Positions 23,001 to 29,597 of a stretch of 64,000 nt of DNA are shown piece by piece (positions within the stretch are counted from its first letter, which is position 1; each line of letters starts with the position of its first letter). The stretch lies in the NCBI GenBank assembly GCA_013397845.1, contig VZTG01004479.1:959138-1023137 (forward strand), in the 5' to 3' direction. The notes under the pieces are model-generated. The model searched no databases. It saw nothing but the letters and a program-made list of their open reading frames with translations, and was not told the origin of the DNA. The DNA comes from Melanocharis versteri. Lineage: Eukaryota; Chordata; Aves; Passeriformes; Melanocharitidae. Position numbers and translations under genes: made by a program.

Positions 23001-23720
23001 CATTTTAAAATATTTTAATTACAGCAAACAAATCCAAGGAAGTTTGCAAGTAATTTCTTTTTCATTTTCTGAGACAAGTGGTGGTTCAACACAATTTCAC
23101 AGAGTGGTTAGGGTTGGAAGGGACCTCTGGAGATCATCTGGTCTAACCCCTGCCAAGGCAGGGTTACTTAGAGCAGGTGACACAGGACCTTGTGCAGCTT
23201 TTGAACGTCTCCAGAGAGGGTGAGTCCATGACCTCGCTGGGCAGCCTGTTCCAGTGCTCTGCCATGGTCAATGTAAAGAAGCTCTTCCTCACGTTGAGGT
23301 GGAACTTCTTGTGTTTTAGTTCACGGCCATTGTTCCTCCTCCTGTCACTGGGCACCACTGAAGAGTCTGGCACCAGCCTCTGAGGTATTTATACGTGTTA
23401 ATGAGATTCCCTCTCATTCTTCTCGCCTCCAGACTAAACAGGTCCAGTTGTAACAGTCTCTCCTCATAAGAGATGCTCCAGACCCCAGATCATCTCTGTG
23501 GCCCTCTGCTGAACCCTCTCAGGACTCCTTGTCTTTCTTGTACTGAAGAGCCTCAAACTGGACACAGTAATTTGATTACTGGAAACTCACCTGCTCTTTT
23601 AAGCCCAAATAAAACAAGCTATAACTAGCATTATAAATGCAGATTAAGTATTTCTGAAATTATTTAATAAAAACTTTACTCACATGTGCTTTGAATGTCA
23701 AAATTATTTGGTTTACTCAT
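7814..23720 (-). CDS. G2E3: G2E3, G2/M-phase-specific E3 ubiquitin ligase (14 coding exons)
   Basis: Coding exons run right to left and join to 702 codons plus a stop. Residues 14-44 form a Cys-rich pre-PHD module (C14, C17, C23, H41, C44). Residues 81-127 form an extended PHD (C81, C84, C93, C98, H103, C106, C124, H127). Residues 144-192 form a RING-like PHD (C144, C147, C164/C165, H171, C174, C189, C192). A further Cys/His-rich region covers 228-285. A basic stretch at 296-301 (RKRKKR) looks like a nuclear localisation signal. From about 370 to the end is a HECT-like domain. In mammals the protein shuttles between nucleus, nucleolus and cytoplasm, is induced at G2/M, and its ligase activity has been assigned to the PHD/RING-like modules rather than the HECT domain. 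Here the HECT active-site-equivalent position (670) is leucine, which agrees. The C-terminus is a few residues shorter than the mammalian protein as I recall it. The start ATG has A at -3. Homology judged from memory of the family. Confidence 0.95.
8631..8830 (-). CDS. G2E3: G2E3 exon 14
   Basis: 200 nt, residues 559-626. Acceptor CCCTCCCTCCTAG behind a long T tract, donor GTAAGT. Encodes FRQGLETLGVLEKMQMHPDA, then LCHKPERLSAETVCDLF and FWMGYLQDVE. Confidence 0.95.
9265..9640 (+). repeat. CR1 LINE fragment in G2E3 intron 13
   Basis: Typical late-ORF2 CR1 sequence: around 9400 (ccagtgctgggctccccagt) and 9495-9535 (ggagaggctgagagagctgg, then cagcctggagaagagaaggt). Plus strand, antisense to G2E3, 5'-truncated and without a clear 3' end. 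Confidence 0.85.
10420..10461 (+). repeat. Two-copy 21-bp tandem duplication
   Basis: agcaggtatgtagagaaata then g, followed directly by a second 21-bp copy with two base differences. It lies in intron 13 and has no evident function. Confidence 0.9.
10647..10819 (-). CDS. G2E3: G2E3 exon 13
   Basis: 173 nt, residues 502-559. Acceptor TTTTTATGCAG, donor GTTTGT (weak). Encodes KYANSLSSLQSTIQDCCEF, then VNDILIYHVIKRITVPLE, part of the HECT-like domain. Confidence 0.94.
10974..11155 (-). CDS. G2E3: G2E3 exon 12, HECT-like core
   Basis: 182 nt, residues 441-501. Acceptor CTATTTGCAG, donor GTAATA. Encodes ENLYFEAGKMIAVSLVHGGP and SPGFLSKTLFDCLVYGPEN, the most conserved HECT-family segment in the protein. 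Confidence 0.96.
11798..12108 (-). CDS. G2E3: G2E3 exon 11, start of HECT-like region
   Basis: 311 nt, residues 337-441, the longest coding exon. Acceptor TTTTCTTGTAG, donor GTAATT. Encodes RREVCNILKELKVQVKTKT, then RLNVNAEDIWSSALKGFRQR and NSSLFEGSSGKNLSLDFQ. The first half is diverged from mammals, the second well kept. Confidence 0.93.
13061..13150 (+). repeat. CA/TA-rich microsatellite with a ~30-bp tandem unit
   Basis: Two copies of a unit containing cacacaaata, tatggatact and gtatat flanked by CA repeats, in G2E3 intron 10. It is a simple-repeat tract, not coding. Confidence 0.85.
14044..14176 (-). CDS. G2E3: G2E3 exon 10, linker with basic stretch
   Basis: 133 nt, residues 293-337. 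Acceptor AATCATACAG. The donor that keeps the frame is GTGTGT, which is unusual but gives a gap-free alignment with the mammalian linker (LLQR joined to LREQRREV). Encodes KYRKRKKRAF, a strong basic nuclear-localisation-like run, then a Ser/Pro-rich linker (EEPPPKSPRQSSGSPRS). Confidence 0.88.
14283..14407 (-). CDS. G2E3: G2E3 exon 9
   Basis: 125 nt, residues 251-293. Acceptor TTCATTTTAG, donor GTAAAA. Encodes KWEIKRCQYCGSRGTHLAC, then WEQNWECVECRS, a C2HC-type PHD half matching the mammalian third zinc region. Confidence 0.95.
15229..15345 (-). CDS. G2E3: G2E3 exon 8
   Basis: 117 nt, residues 212-251. Acceptor TTGTTTACAG, donor GTATGA. Encodes DASWELEENAYQDLL, then HCDVKRCLCKKGRDYNEPD, the start of a second Cys/His-rich region. 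Confidence 0.95.
16370..16476 (-). CDS. G2E3: G2E3 exon 7
   Basis: 107 nt, residues 177-212. Acceptor CTTGACACAG after a long pyrimidine tract, donor GTAAAT. Encodes AGIFFFRCTVCNSKEKFQKE and on to MGIHIPE, closing the RING-like PHD with C189 and C192. Confidence 0.95.
17154..17319 (-). CDS. G2E3: G2E3 exon 6, end of extended PHD and start of RING-like PHD
   Basis: 166 nt, residues 121-176. Acceptor TATTTTTAG, donor GTAATA. Encodes SYCWEHRPVQ (C124 and H127 complete the extended PHD) and then QCTICLDLVE and SPCCKNAWFHRECLQ, the first half of the RING-like PHD. This junction links two zinc modules. Confidence 0.95.
17500..17720 (+). mobile_element. Endogenous retrovirus LTR fragment in G2E3 intron 5
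   Basis: Recognisable avian LTR text: gttgataacacagtgaca at 17540, ccccaccagtgagcaggct at 17615, then aactgacctaagggatattc near 17690. I recall this block as the U3 region of a common bird endogenous retrovirus LTR. It stops before the TATA region, so it is a fragment. Plus strand, opposite to the host gene. No retroviral protein is encoded. Confidence 0.6.
18396..18520 (-). CDS. G2E3: G2E3 exon 5, extended PHD core
   Basis: 125 nt, residues 80-121. Acceptor TTATTTCCAG, donor GTGAGT. Encodes KCNICKKKGASIGC, then KCKRSYHFPCGLQREC, the zinc-binding core of the extended PHD finger (C81, C84, C93, C98, H103, C106). Confidence 0.95.
18941..19878 (+). mobile_element. Probable solo LTR in G2E3 intron 4
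   Basis: 938-bp block of distinct base composition starting TGTAGAGGCC and ending GATCGTTACA, so it has TG...CA ends. A poly(A) signal AATAAA lies at 19769-19774, about 110 bp before the end, as in an LTR R/U5 boundary. It interrupts AT-rich intron sequence. The flanking bases (caaac and atttc) do not form a target duplication, so ends or integrity are uncertain. It is antisense to G2E3, the tolerated direction for intronic LTRs. No open retroviral gene. Confidence 0.5.
20072..20173 (-). CDS. G2E3: G2E3 exon 4
   Basis: 102 nt, residues 46-79, both ends phase 0. Acceptor TTTTCATAG, donor GTAAGA. Encodes LMSSGIWQRGEEDEG and on to RKEVNRAAKL, the linker inside the extended PHD unit, closely matching the mammalian protein and its relative PHF7. 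Confidence 0.95.
21037..21117 (-). other. Candidate 81-nt cassette exon in G2E3 intron 3
   Basis: Between exons 3 and 4 lies an open 27-codon stretch bounded by an acceptor (TTTCGTATAAG at its right end) and a donor (GTAAGA at its left end). Both ends are in phase 0, so its inclusion would keep the G2E3 frame and add 27 residues (starting AISSDKK, ending ILSLGL) between C44-L45 and L46. I do not know this segment from other G2E3 proteins, and the main coding sequence is complete without it. It could be a real alternative exon or chance. Confidence 0.3.
22107..22204 (-). CDS. G2E3: G2E3 exon 3, pre-PHD zinc ligands
   Basis: 98 nt, residues 13-45. Acceptor TATTTTAG, donor GTAAGT. Encodes FCVLCGRTDDCPEKYGEKR and then a segment ending HYYCL, the first cysteine/histidine cluster of G2E3. 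It leaves a codon-aligned (phase 0) junction to exon 4. Confidence 0.95.
23091..23578 (-). repeat. CR1 LINE fragment in G2E3 intron 2
   Basis: Starts with the reverse-complemented CR1 3' end (ttcacagagtggttagggtt, then ggaagggacctctggagatc) and runs through the standard 3' third of CR1. It is in the sense direction of G2E3 and ends about 105 bp from the donor of exon 2. The open frames over it are CR1 debris. Confidence 0.92.
23684..23720 (-). CDS. G2E3: G2E3 exon 2, start codon
   Basis: 37 coding nt: ATG AGT AAA CCA and on (MSKPNNFDIQST plus one base), ending at the consensus donor GTGAGT (23683-23678). The acceptor upstream is one of two tandem ones, giving an exon start at 23735 or 23739, so the first bases of the exon are 5' UTR. 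This is the only ATG that joins in phase to exon 3. Confidence 0.9.
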
Positions 23721-23999
23721 CCTGAGTTCTTCTGGCTGTCTGTCATGCAAAAGAAACAAAGTATTAAATATATCCAGTGCATTAATGAACATTATATACC
23801 TCTTTTACTTTTTATTTAAAACTGAAAGAAAAAAGCACATAAACTCAATAAACTAAAAGCGGGATTATGATAAAAGAATATTTTAATTCAACTGTTATTG
23901 TGAGAGATAGGGGTTCAGAAAGCAGGACGCAAATGTCCAGAAAAAAAAATTCCTAGATCGATGAAAGATACAGCAACTTTTACCTATTTCCCCAAACTA

Positions 24000-25380
24000 A
24001 CAAACAATATATTTTACTTTCAGAAGAGAAAATAAAAGTCCAATGTAACAGCTAGTTATGTACAAACTTAATTGTCCAGAAGAGTTCTTATTTTAAGCAA
24101 CAGAAACAAAGGTCCACAGAACCTAGGAAACAGCCCTGACTTCTGCTCAAATAAAGACTGTACTAATACAAAGAACTTGGAAACAAAAAATAACTGTGTA
24201 GTGTAGTGATGTGACTATGAATATAGTCTCCACTGTTTGGAGAAAATGCAGGATCCTAGCCTAATCAAAGAAATCCTGATCCACAAAAAAGCCAAACTGA
24301 AAAAAACCCTAACCATAAGGTGAGGAATCCAAAACTGGGACACACGTACAAAGGAATTTACACTATACAGGACTAGGAATTTAAGATTCTGAAGTGGAAA
24401 GTAATTTATTTAGAAACGCTGATCTAATCTGCATTTCTTTCAAACATCATGTGAGCTACCCTTTACTGTGTGCCACACCATGCATCCTAGTCCACCTTGG
24501 AAAAAAAAAACCAACCCAAACCAAATAATCCTTAGTTTCTTCACCACAGCACCAAGATGATTATTCTTTCTCAGAACCCTTCTAGGGCCCTTCTGACCCC
24601 TTGGCCAGAAAACGGTCTAAAAGGAAAACAAACCAAAAAGCACCACCACTAAATTAGGTGAAGAGGCTCCTAAAGACACACCACACTGACAGTCAGATGA
24701 AATAAGTCTATTTTCCCAGAAACACACTTCCCTTTTTCTAAATTACAAAGGAATAAGTATACTTAATCAGGTACAGAGGGAGCAGAAGAAAAGCACAGAG
24801 CTCACACATATTCCCTTTCTTCAGGATTTCCCCACGATGGTCACTGTCAGTTTCACCGTTCTCAAGCTACTACGGTAATACAACTAAGAAACTACCTGTA
24901 CACGGCCACGCAAGCCGAGATTTTTTTTAATAAAAAAGCCCTACAGGTGGACAAAGCACATACGTGGCTGGAAACAAGAAAACCGCCTTACCACCTCTCC
25001 TTGGCTCCAGCAAAATAGAAAGGAAAAAAACGCTACACCACCTCTACCCCAATTCCTTCTACTTTTCTCAAATTCTTTCAGGCAAACGAACCCAAAGTTC
25101 TAATTTACAAGTTAAAAGATACGCGGATCAACCATTGAGGCCCCCCGCTTAAGTCCTACAGGGCTTTCCACAGGAACAAAGCAATTGCGCATCAGTGTGT
25201 TTGCAAGACAGGAACGAACACATTATCGCCCAGCGTCTAGAAAACCGGTGGAAATAAAATGTATCTACTTTGCCTAAGCAGGCTAGAAAAGTCCTCAGAG
25301 TGAGAGTTTATATTTTGCTAAATTCTGTAATTTTTTACTGCTCCAGAACGTTAGGCGTTTCAAGAGTCTTTTCACAAGAG
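24000..25380 (-). other. G2E3 intron 1, no other gene
   Basis: Intron between the non-coding first exon in the CpG island and exon 2. No transposon or exon recognised. GC rises gradually towards the island from about 25.2 kb. Confidence 0.55.
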
Positions 25381-25703
25381 GTTGAAAAAAGAAAAAACAA
25401 AGCCAGTCCCAAGAGGCCCGGTATCAGGCACGCGTTTTCCCCAGCACAGGAACAAAGGAACTCTCCCGAAGCCATCCGTGCACCCTGCGTGTCCTGAATT
25501 TCCACACGGCGGCACCTCCAGGTCACCCCGCGGTCAGTCCCCGGCGCCGTGTCCCGACAAAGACCCGTCCCTCGGCACCCAGACCCGGGCGGCCGCGGGA
25601 GCGCTTCCCCGCCCCGAGAAGCCCAGGATGCGGCTTCAGGGGCCGCGCACCCCCCGCGCCCCGCGGCCGCCGCCCCCGCCCGGCACAGGGGCCGCGGCAG
25701 CTC

Positions 25704-25842
25704 NNNNNNNNNNNNNNNNNNNNNNNNNNNNNNNNNNNNNNNNNNNNNNNNNNNNNNNNNNNNNNNNNNNNNNNNNNNNNNNNNNNNNNNNNNNNNNNNN
25801 NNNNNNNNNNNNNNNNNNNNNNNNNNNNNNNNNNNNNNNNNN
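25704..25842. other. Assembly gap (139 N)
   Basis: Run of N directly next to the GC-rich tandem repeat at 25843. The gap probably holds further repeat units. Confidence 0.99.
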
Positions 25843-26059
25843 CCGCTCGGGCCGCGGAGCCCCGGGAGCGGCACTCACTCACGCACCCGCCGCTCGGGCC
25901 GCGGAGCCCCGGGAGCGGCACTCACTCACGCACCCACCCGCCGCTCGGGCCGCGGAGCCCCGGGAGCGGCACTCACTCACGCACCCACCGCTCGGGCCGC
26001 GGAGCCCCGGGAGCGGCACTCACTCACGCACCCACCCGCCGCTCGGGCCGCGCCGCGCC
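25843..26059 (-). repeat. GC-rich minisatellite in the G2E3 CpG island
   Basis: Four near-identical units starting with CCGCTCGGGCCGCGGAGCCC at 25843, 25890, 25941 and 25988, plus a partial fifth at 26039. Unit lengths alternate 47, 51, 47, 51 bp because of a 4-bp difference in the CACCCACCCG segment, suggesting a 98-bp higher-order unit. On the transcribed strand each unit carries GTGCGTGAGTGAGTGCC, containing the splice-donor consensus GTGAGT twice. The array runs into the N gap. Confidence 0.93.
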
Positions 26060-26060
26060 G

Positions 26061-26070
26061 CGCGCCAACC
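26061..26070 (-). promoter_or_regulatory. E2F-like site
   Basis: Minus strand GGTTGGCGCG, close to the E2F consensus TTTSSCGC. It lies just upstream of the minisatellite and close to the inferred transcription start. Motif match only. Confidence 0.4.
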
Positions 26071-26079
26071 GACGGCCGA

Positions 26080-26085
26080 TTCAAA
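26080..26085 (-). promoter_or_regulatory. CHR-like element (TTTGAA)
   Basis: Minus strand GCCGTTTGAATC. TTTGAA is the core of the cell-cycle genes homology region bound by DREAM/MuvB-type complexes in G2/M genes. G2E3 was first described as a G2/M-specific gene, so the site fits. It is a short motif and could be chance. Confidence 0.4.
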
Positions 26086-26104
26086 CGGCAACATCCGGCC
26101 CCTG

Positions 26105-26113
26105 CCGGAAGCG
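26105..26113 (+). promoter_or_regulatory. ETS-like site (CCGGAAGCG)
   Basis: Matches the core bound by GABP and other ETS factors, common in CpG-island housekeeping promoters. It is about 25 bp upstream of the CHR-like element in the direction of transcription. Confidence 0.4.
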
Positions 26114-26213
26114 CGGCCCGCCCCGCCCAGCGCCCTGCGGCCCCGGAACCGCGGGCAGCCGCCCCGCAAGCCTCTGCTGGAGGGTTTACCTAAGGAAACA
26201 GAAAGTTGGGGTT

Positions 26214-28540
26214 TTCGTAAGAAATCCACTTTTTAAAAAAAAAAAAATTTTTAATTTCTATCTTCTGCAGCTTGTTCTCAAGGGGCCTAAGCTGTCACGG
26301 TGTTAGGCAGCAGTGCTGACCCCTTTTTCTCCATAGCTGCTACAAAATGGAGTTTCTCAATAAAGCTCTGTACTTGATGTTTATGCTGCTGTTTTTCCGT
26401 TGGAATGTCACTGGTGGTGCACTGTGTCACAAGGGAGCTCATTGCAGCGGCTTTGGGACGCAGGCGAGCGCTCCTTGCCCGTTCAGTAGAGCTGGGACGC
26501 TGCAGCCCGCGGTCCGTGCGGTGGGAATGCCGGGCGGTGGGAATGCTGGGCGGTGGGAATGCTGGGCTGCTGTCAGCTCAACACCCGCCCACTGCACAGT
26601 GTCGGGAGCGGCTCTCTCCGCTCATCCATCCCCGCCCTGCCCGGGCTGGTCTCTCCCACACCTGGTCCAGACCTCTATGCCCGCTGTTGAGCCCGGAGTC
26701 TCTGCAGATCCCCCAGCTAGATCCCAGATGACTTGCCCTGGCTGGAAGTTCTCTAGCGGCACGCAGAGACGGAACAGAGAGCTTATCTGGGAACTGGAGT
26801 TGGTTAGGCAGGTGTGCTGACGGGCAGCTTGTTCTCACACAACTGGCCCCATTGTCCCACTGCCTCTCTATTTTCCTGTGCTTGGTCACCTATAATGTAA
26901 CCTTCATCACACCCATCCCCCTAAACATCCCGTAACGCAATCATATAAATACCCATAATGAGTTTGTTCTTTCCTGACAAATTTGTGATCATCGTTCCCC
27001 CTCATCGGTTAGAAAGTTCCAGTTTAATCTGATGGAATGTTTCCTTCAATGGCCTATCAGAGGCCTGGTCTTTGTCACAGTCTCTGATATCTCCCGGGTT
27101 TGTGTATCTGGAGCTTACCTACTTCTTTATGTGTTTTGCCCGAGTCTTACATGTTAAACTGGTGTTAATCCTTCCAGTGTGTACTTCTGAAAAGAAAAGA
27201 AGGATGTCTGTGGATGTGAAACAGGGCGAAAGGTAGAGATAGACAATTCTAGGTAATTATTTTCTTTCTTATGTACATATATATATTTTTTTTTTAACAA
27301 ATTATGTTGATTTTCCTAAATGTACCTCAGTATCCAACAACCGATGACTTACCTGCTATCCAGAAGAGCTTCCATTCTCCTACGTGGATTCAAATGCACA
27401 TTTTCAAGAAGTGTAGAGTATCATTCTTGTCTGTACCCTGTCTGGCTTGCTGACTATTCTAATACATAAAAGGAATTGTCACACTGCCAATGGAAATGAT
27501 AAGCCTTAATGTTGTCTTTTGAGAGTCTGATCCCAGTCTGCCACATTCTGGATATATCTGTCTCAAGTAATGGTCTACTGAATAAAGGATGTCGTTATTA
27601 TTATACTACCTCCATCTTTTCTAATAGATAGCACTATTTCTGGTATATATTACAGAATATATATGCTGTATACAGTTATGTATGCTGTATGATTCCAAAT
27701 ACAGAATATTTCATTTTGGTTCAGCTGTTAAGTTCTGTAAGAGTTATGAAAATTATTATTAATATTATAATTATTATTGTTCTTGTTCTTGTTATTATTG
27801 TTATTATTCTCAGTCAGAAAAAAACCTGAACATTTTTTGTTTTCATTTAGTCTTTATCAGTCATTCAGGTAGTCCTACCCAGAAGGGAGAAAGAGCTTTA
27901 ACAGAACTTAACCGTTGAGATTTTTAGGTTCAGTAAAAAAACCTAAAAAGTTTTTCCTTTTTCATCCTGTAAGTAAGTCAGAAAAACTTCCACTTCTCCC
28001 AATCCAAATGATCAAACTCTAGTCTGTAGATGCGAATGTGCTGTTTAACTTCAACAGTTCATGTTTTGTTTTATATTTGAAAGTTATATTTAAATACCAG
28101 CTAATACTTGCCTTGCAGAAAGTATTTTGTAGAGTGGATTGTAGGTGATGCTTTTGATTCGGAGACTTATAAAATATTCCAAAAGAAAATTTTATCCATT
28201 TTTGCACAGTAAATAGCTTTATGGAAAATAGTTAGTTGGGAAAACGTTTTGAAATTCTACTGCCACTTAGTTCTCTGACTGTTGATGCCTTCCAGTATTT
28301 CTTATACCTTTAAAACAGGTTAATGTTTCTTGAGATGTTTGTTTGAGCATACAAATATTTAACATAATTTTTGAGATAAGTAGCCTTGCTTATGAAATTC
28401 CTAATCCACTTCAGGTAAGAATCTTACTTATAAAGGTAAAGTAGAATATAAAACATTTTCTTTGAGCATTTAAATAAATATTGATTTTAAAGGTGGGCAG
28501 GGGTTGTTCCTTTCAGGGCTGGTATTTTCTCTTTAATTTA
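26214..28540. other. Upstream intergenic DNA, no gene recognised
   Basis: Starts with an A-rich tract (26235-26247), then a moderately GC-rich 26.35-26.9 kb part with a 157-codon plus-strand open frame (26347-26820) that resembles no family I know. Around 26.94 kb there is a TATA-like atcatataaataccc. The mix of GC-rich text, TATA-like site and an AATAAA at 26357 could be an unrecognised LTR or promoter-derived non-coding transcript. From 27.2 kb it is AT-rich, with ATT simple repeats near 27.74-27.81 kb. Confidence 0.4.
26519..26566 (+). repeat. Three 16-bp tandem repeats
   Basis: Unit cggtgggaatgctggg three times in a row (the first with one base difference), in GC-rich DNA 0.4 kb upstream of the CpG island. 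The unit length is not a multiple of three, so it does not look coding. Confidence 0.92.
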
Positions 28541-28574
28541 TTGTGGAAATCTTACAGGTTTTATAAATAAGCAG

Positions 28575-28768
28575 AAGTGAGAAAACAGCTGAAATCTGCT
28601 GAACCAAAGTTTTTCAGTCAGATAGACTGTAGCCAGCTTATTCATCCAGTAATAACTAAACAAGAGCAGAGCAAAACTGTTTACCTTAAGCAATCCAAGA
28701 AGACTCAGATGAGGGAACAGTCAGTGGACACAGAAATCAGTCAAAATTCAGACCTTAAAGTCAATTAA
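28575..28768 (+). other. Open reading frame of unknown status (A)
   Basis: 64 codons open on the plus strand, hydrophilic and rich in Lys, Gln and Ser (for example KFFSQIDCSQLIHPV, SKKTQMREQS), ending in TAA. A possible acceptor lies just upstream (ataagcag) but its pyrimidine tract is poor, and there is no convincing donor. It resembles nothing I can name. It may be chance or a decayed exon. Confidence 0.2.
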
Positions 28769-29250
28769 AAGTGCGTGTTAGATGATTTTTTTTTTATTTG
28801 AAGGTTTCTGTCTGTTTTCCTCTTAGCATATTACTTCTGCCAAAATGTTATGGACAGCCCTACTGAAGAGGTGATTACTACTAGTTTTTCTCTCTTAATA
28901 GTCTAGGACTTATGCTGCTCCTCAATGAAAATGTCAGAAAGAGATCCAGATTTTAGGAAGCATGGAAGCATTTGGAAACATACCCCTGAATTGTCATTGA
29001 GGGCTGACCATCATTCGGAGTTGACTCTAAATTCCTTTCACCTAATAGCCAGTCAATCATATTTTCTTTTCCTTTCTTAATGATGCCCTGAATAGCATTC
29101 ACAAATTTTTACAGATACAAGGACGAATCTTCACACACTGAAAAGGAATCTGCCCTTACAAGAATGAGTTGTTGGGTTTTTTAAGATACATTTTTTTAAG
29201 ATGTTTGTGTTTAACTGTGACAATCAAGATGCCAATTTTGCCTTCTTAGG

Positions 29251-29453
29251 CAATGGTGAATCATCCTTCAGTGCACCCTGCAAAGATTTTTTCTTCAGAC
29301 CCAGACAAGACAGAAATACAGGTCTGCTCCCACATGAAACGACTGGTGTACCCTGAGGGTGTAACTGTCCTGTGCAGCACAAATACCTTTGAATTACATA
29401 TGAATGAAGATCCCAGCTCCCAGATCCAGAGTGTCTGTTTGCAACTTTGTTGA
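29251..29453 (+). other. Open reading frame of unknown status (B)
   Basis: Follows a fair splice acceptor (tttgccttcttag) and stays open for 67 codons to TGA, including KRLVYPEGVTVLCSTNTFEL. No donor of good quality. It lies just before the solo LTR. Function unknown; may be chance. Confidence 0.2.
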
Positions 29454-29597
29454 TTTGTAACAATTAATCCCTTTTAAAAATATTTAGATGCTAATAGAGG
29501 TATTTCACCACAAAAGCTTAGTTCTGGAGTCTGACAAAAGCAGAAGAAAAATGGTGATGGCTCAGTGATTGCTCTGCTGATGTATTTTACTTAAGTA

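Larger units (their letters stand above)
25400..26210 (-). promoter_or_regulatory. G2E3: CpG island with G2E3 promoter and non-coding exon 1
   Basis: About 0.8 kb of extreme GC and CpG density at the 5' end of G2E3, the expected place for the promoter and an untranslated first exon. From right to left on the minus strand I see an ETS-like site, a CHR-like TTTGAA, an E2F-like TTGGCGCG and then a GC-rich minisatellite with repeated splice-donor consensus. The transcription start is inferred to be near 26.04-26.07 kb. The long open frames crossing this island in several frames are GC artefacts running through N. Confidence 0.75.

Noticed and set aside
23164..23383. Open frames on both strands at 23.2-23.4 kb
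   Set aside because: Derived from the CR1 copy in G2E3 intron 2.
25382..26236. 284-codon plus-strand open frame across the CpG island
   Set aside because: It runs through 139 N and the GC-rich minisatellite. Open frames in several frames on both strands at once are a composition effect, and the promoter of G2E3 occupies the place.
26347..26820. 157-codon plus-strand open frame
   Set aside because: Begins with a signal-peptide-like hydrophobic stretch but then becomes low-complexity, partly made of 16-bp tandem repeats. No splice context or family resemblance.
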